The notes beneath the pieces were generated by a model that saw only the letters and a list, made by a program, of their open reading frames with translations, did not search any database and had not been told where the DNA came from. 41,992 nucleotides of DNA. It comes from Anaerolineae bacterium (GTDB taxonomy: Bacteria; Chloroflexota; Anaerolineae; UBA4142; SHND01). Shown here in pieces: positions 41,242 to 41,992 of the stretch (positions are counted from its first letter, which is position 1; each line of letters starts with the position of its first letter). Both the position numbers and the translations under genes were made by a program. The stretch is from positions 1-41,992 of the forward strand of contig JAJTXZ010000041.1 of assembly GCA_021463195.1 (NCBI GenBank), written 5' to 3'.

Positions 41242-41992
41242 ATGGCGCTGCTGTCTTGAGCGGCGGCGGCGTCACAGTCGGCGGGACGCACGCTTGCCCT
41301 TTAAGAAAATCGTCGAGACCGCGCGTCAAGCCCTGCGCCATTTCGTCTTGATGATTCATCAAAAAATCATAGTCCTGTCCGAGAAAACCCAATTCAATAA
41401 TCGCCGCGGGCGTCGTCGGGTCAATTTTGCGAAACGCGTGATACTCGGTCATGTTGCGCGTGATCGTATTGTAATTGAACGGCTTGGCGTATTTTGCCGC
41501 AACCTTGTCATAGCTGCGCGTCAAACACGTCACCAAACGCTCATCTTGAATTTGATTGTCGCTCGGCTCGGCGTGCGCGATTTTATAACCCGTCGCGTAC
41601 ACATAATCGGGTCCTTGCAAACACGAATCCACGTGAATAGACAAGAACGAACGCGGCGCAAAATCGGGATTCACGTCTTTGTATACCGGGTCAAACTCTT
41701 GAAGCAATTCAACGCGATACCCTTTGCGCCGCAATAACGCAATCGTTTTATCCGCGACGCTTTTGGTGATATCCACTTCGCGCGTCCCGTCCGGACAAAT
41801 CGCGCCGCTATCCGGCACATCAGGAATGCGCGCCGCGCCTTCCATCGCCCAATGCCCTGCCACAATCGCCACGTCCGGCACACTCGGTGTCGGAATCGGC
41901 GTCGGAGTATCGGTGGATGCTTGAAAAAAATGCGGCATCGCAAAAAATGGTTCTCGCGTCGGCGCGGGCGTGGCTTCGGGATCGGGCGTAAA
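41240..41992 (-). CDS. N-acetylmuramoyl-L-alanine amidase (Amidase_3), N-terminus outside window
   Basis: The reading frame is open to the window edge, so the start lies to the right; an ATG at 41938 is internal to a Thr/Pro-rich stretch (TPTPIPTPSVP) and is unlikely to be the true start. The visible 250 codons have the Amidase_3 zinc site: His in IVAGHW, Glu in REVDITKSVADK, His in FLSIHVDS, and the catalytic Glu in AIIELGFLGQDYDFL. The enzyme cuts the bond between muramic acid and L-Ala in peptidoglycan outside the membrane. A C-terminal VPPTVTPPPLK tail follows. The Thr/Pro-rich part before the domain suggests a lipoprotein or secreted stalk. It ends one base inside the DUF1461 terminator. 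Confidence 0.88.
   Translation of the reverse strand, partial: FTPDPEATPAPTREPFFAMPHFFQASTDTPTPIPTPSVPDVAIVAGHWAMEGAARIPDVPDSGAICPDGTREVDITKSVADKTIALLRRKGYRVELLQEFDPVYKDVNPDFAPRSFLSIHVDSCLQGPDYVYATGYKIAHAEPSDNQIQDERLVTCLTRSYDKVAAKYAKPFNYNTITRNMTEYHAFRKIDPTTPAAIIELGFLGQDYDFLMNHQDEMAQGLTRGLDDFLKGQACVPPTVTPPPLKTAAP

Overview
The window looks like a Chloroflexota chromosome, probably Anaerolineae-like. This is an inference from protein content, not a database match. The evidence is: lipoproteins with Thr/Pro-rich linkers after the lipobox, a membrane-anchored YvcK, a DUF2723 membrane glycosyltransferase, a YaaQ/DarA-tmk-R3H ATPase cluster, a T-box leader, very frequent CGCG/GCGC in coding DNA, many GTG starts, and several genes whose start codon sits at the predicted transcription start. 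Most genes are on the minus strand.

Layout. 1-212 holds an inverted repeat and a promoter, then an FmdB-type zinc ribbon gene (213-623). 640-3840 is an accessory island with less CGCG: two secreted proteins of unknown function, a PhoB-type winged-helix gene carrying a heptanucleotide repeat, and a 744-bp IS4-like element that has lost the transposase C-terminus but keeps 16-bp ends and a 14-bp target duplication. 3842-6470 carries darA, tmk and an R3H-AAA ATPase, followed by a GNAT protein (6577-7593). 7630-13300 is a five-gene envelope cluster: two secreted proteins sharing an unrecognised duplicated domain around an Ig-like domain, two tandem half-size DUF350 membrane proteins, and a secreted HELAH metallopeptidase. 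13692-20872 carries rel, a glycosidase-like lipoprotein, pgk, gap and yvcK.

21002-26522 has a lipoprotein, pxpC/pxpB/pxpA (5-oxoprolinase) and a membrane glycosyltransferase gene whose frame is broken at an 11-G tract. 26628-26978 has tRNA-Ser(TGA), tRNA-Ser(GCT) and tRNA-Arg(GCG). 27041-33210 has small genes, a methyltransferase, rsmD, valS and a membrane protein behind a T-box leader. 33271-38860 is a dnaX-ybaB-(CHAD)-(class III cyclase)-recR cluster. 39031-41992 has a polyamine synthase-like membrane protein, a DUF1461 protein and an edge-truncated cell-wall amidase.

The strongest observations are four. A 10-G run sits in dnaX, and one extra G there gives an immediate stop, as expected for tau/gamma production. 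The envelope cluster has a new-looking repeated domain. A family of short tandem repeats is scattered between genes, inside the T-box leader and in frame inside valS. A second G tract splits the glycosyltransferase gene.
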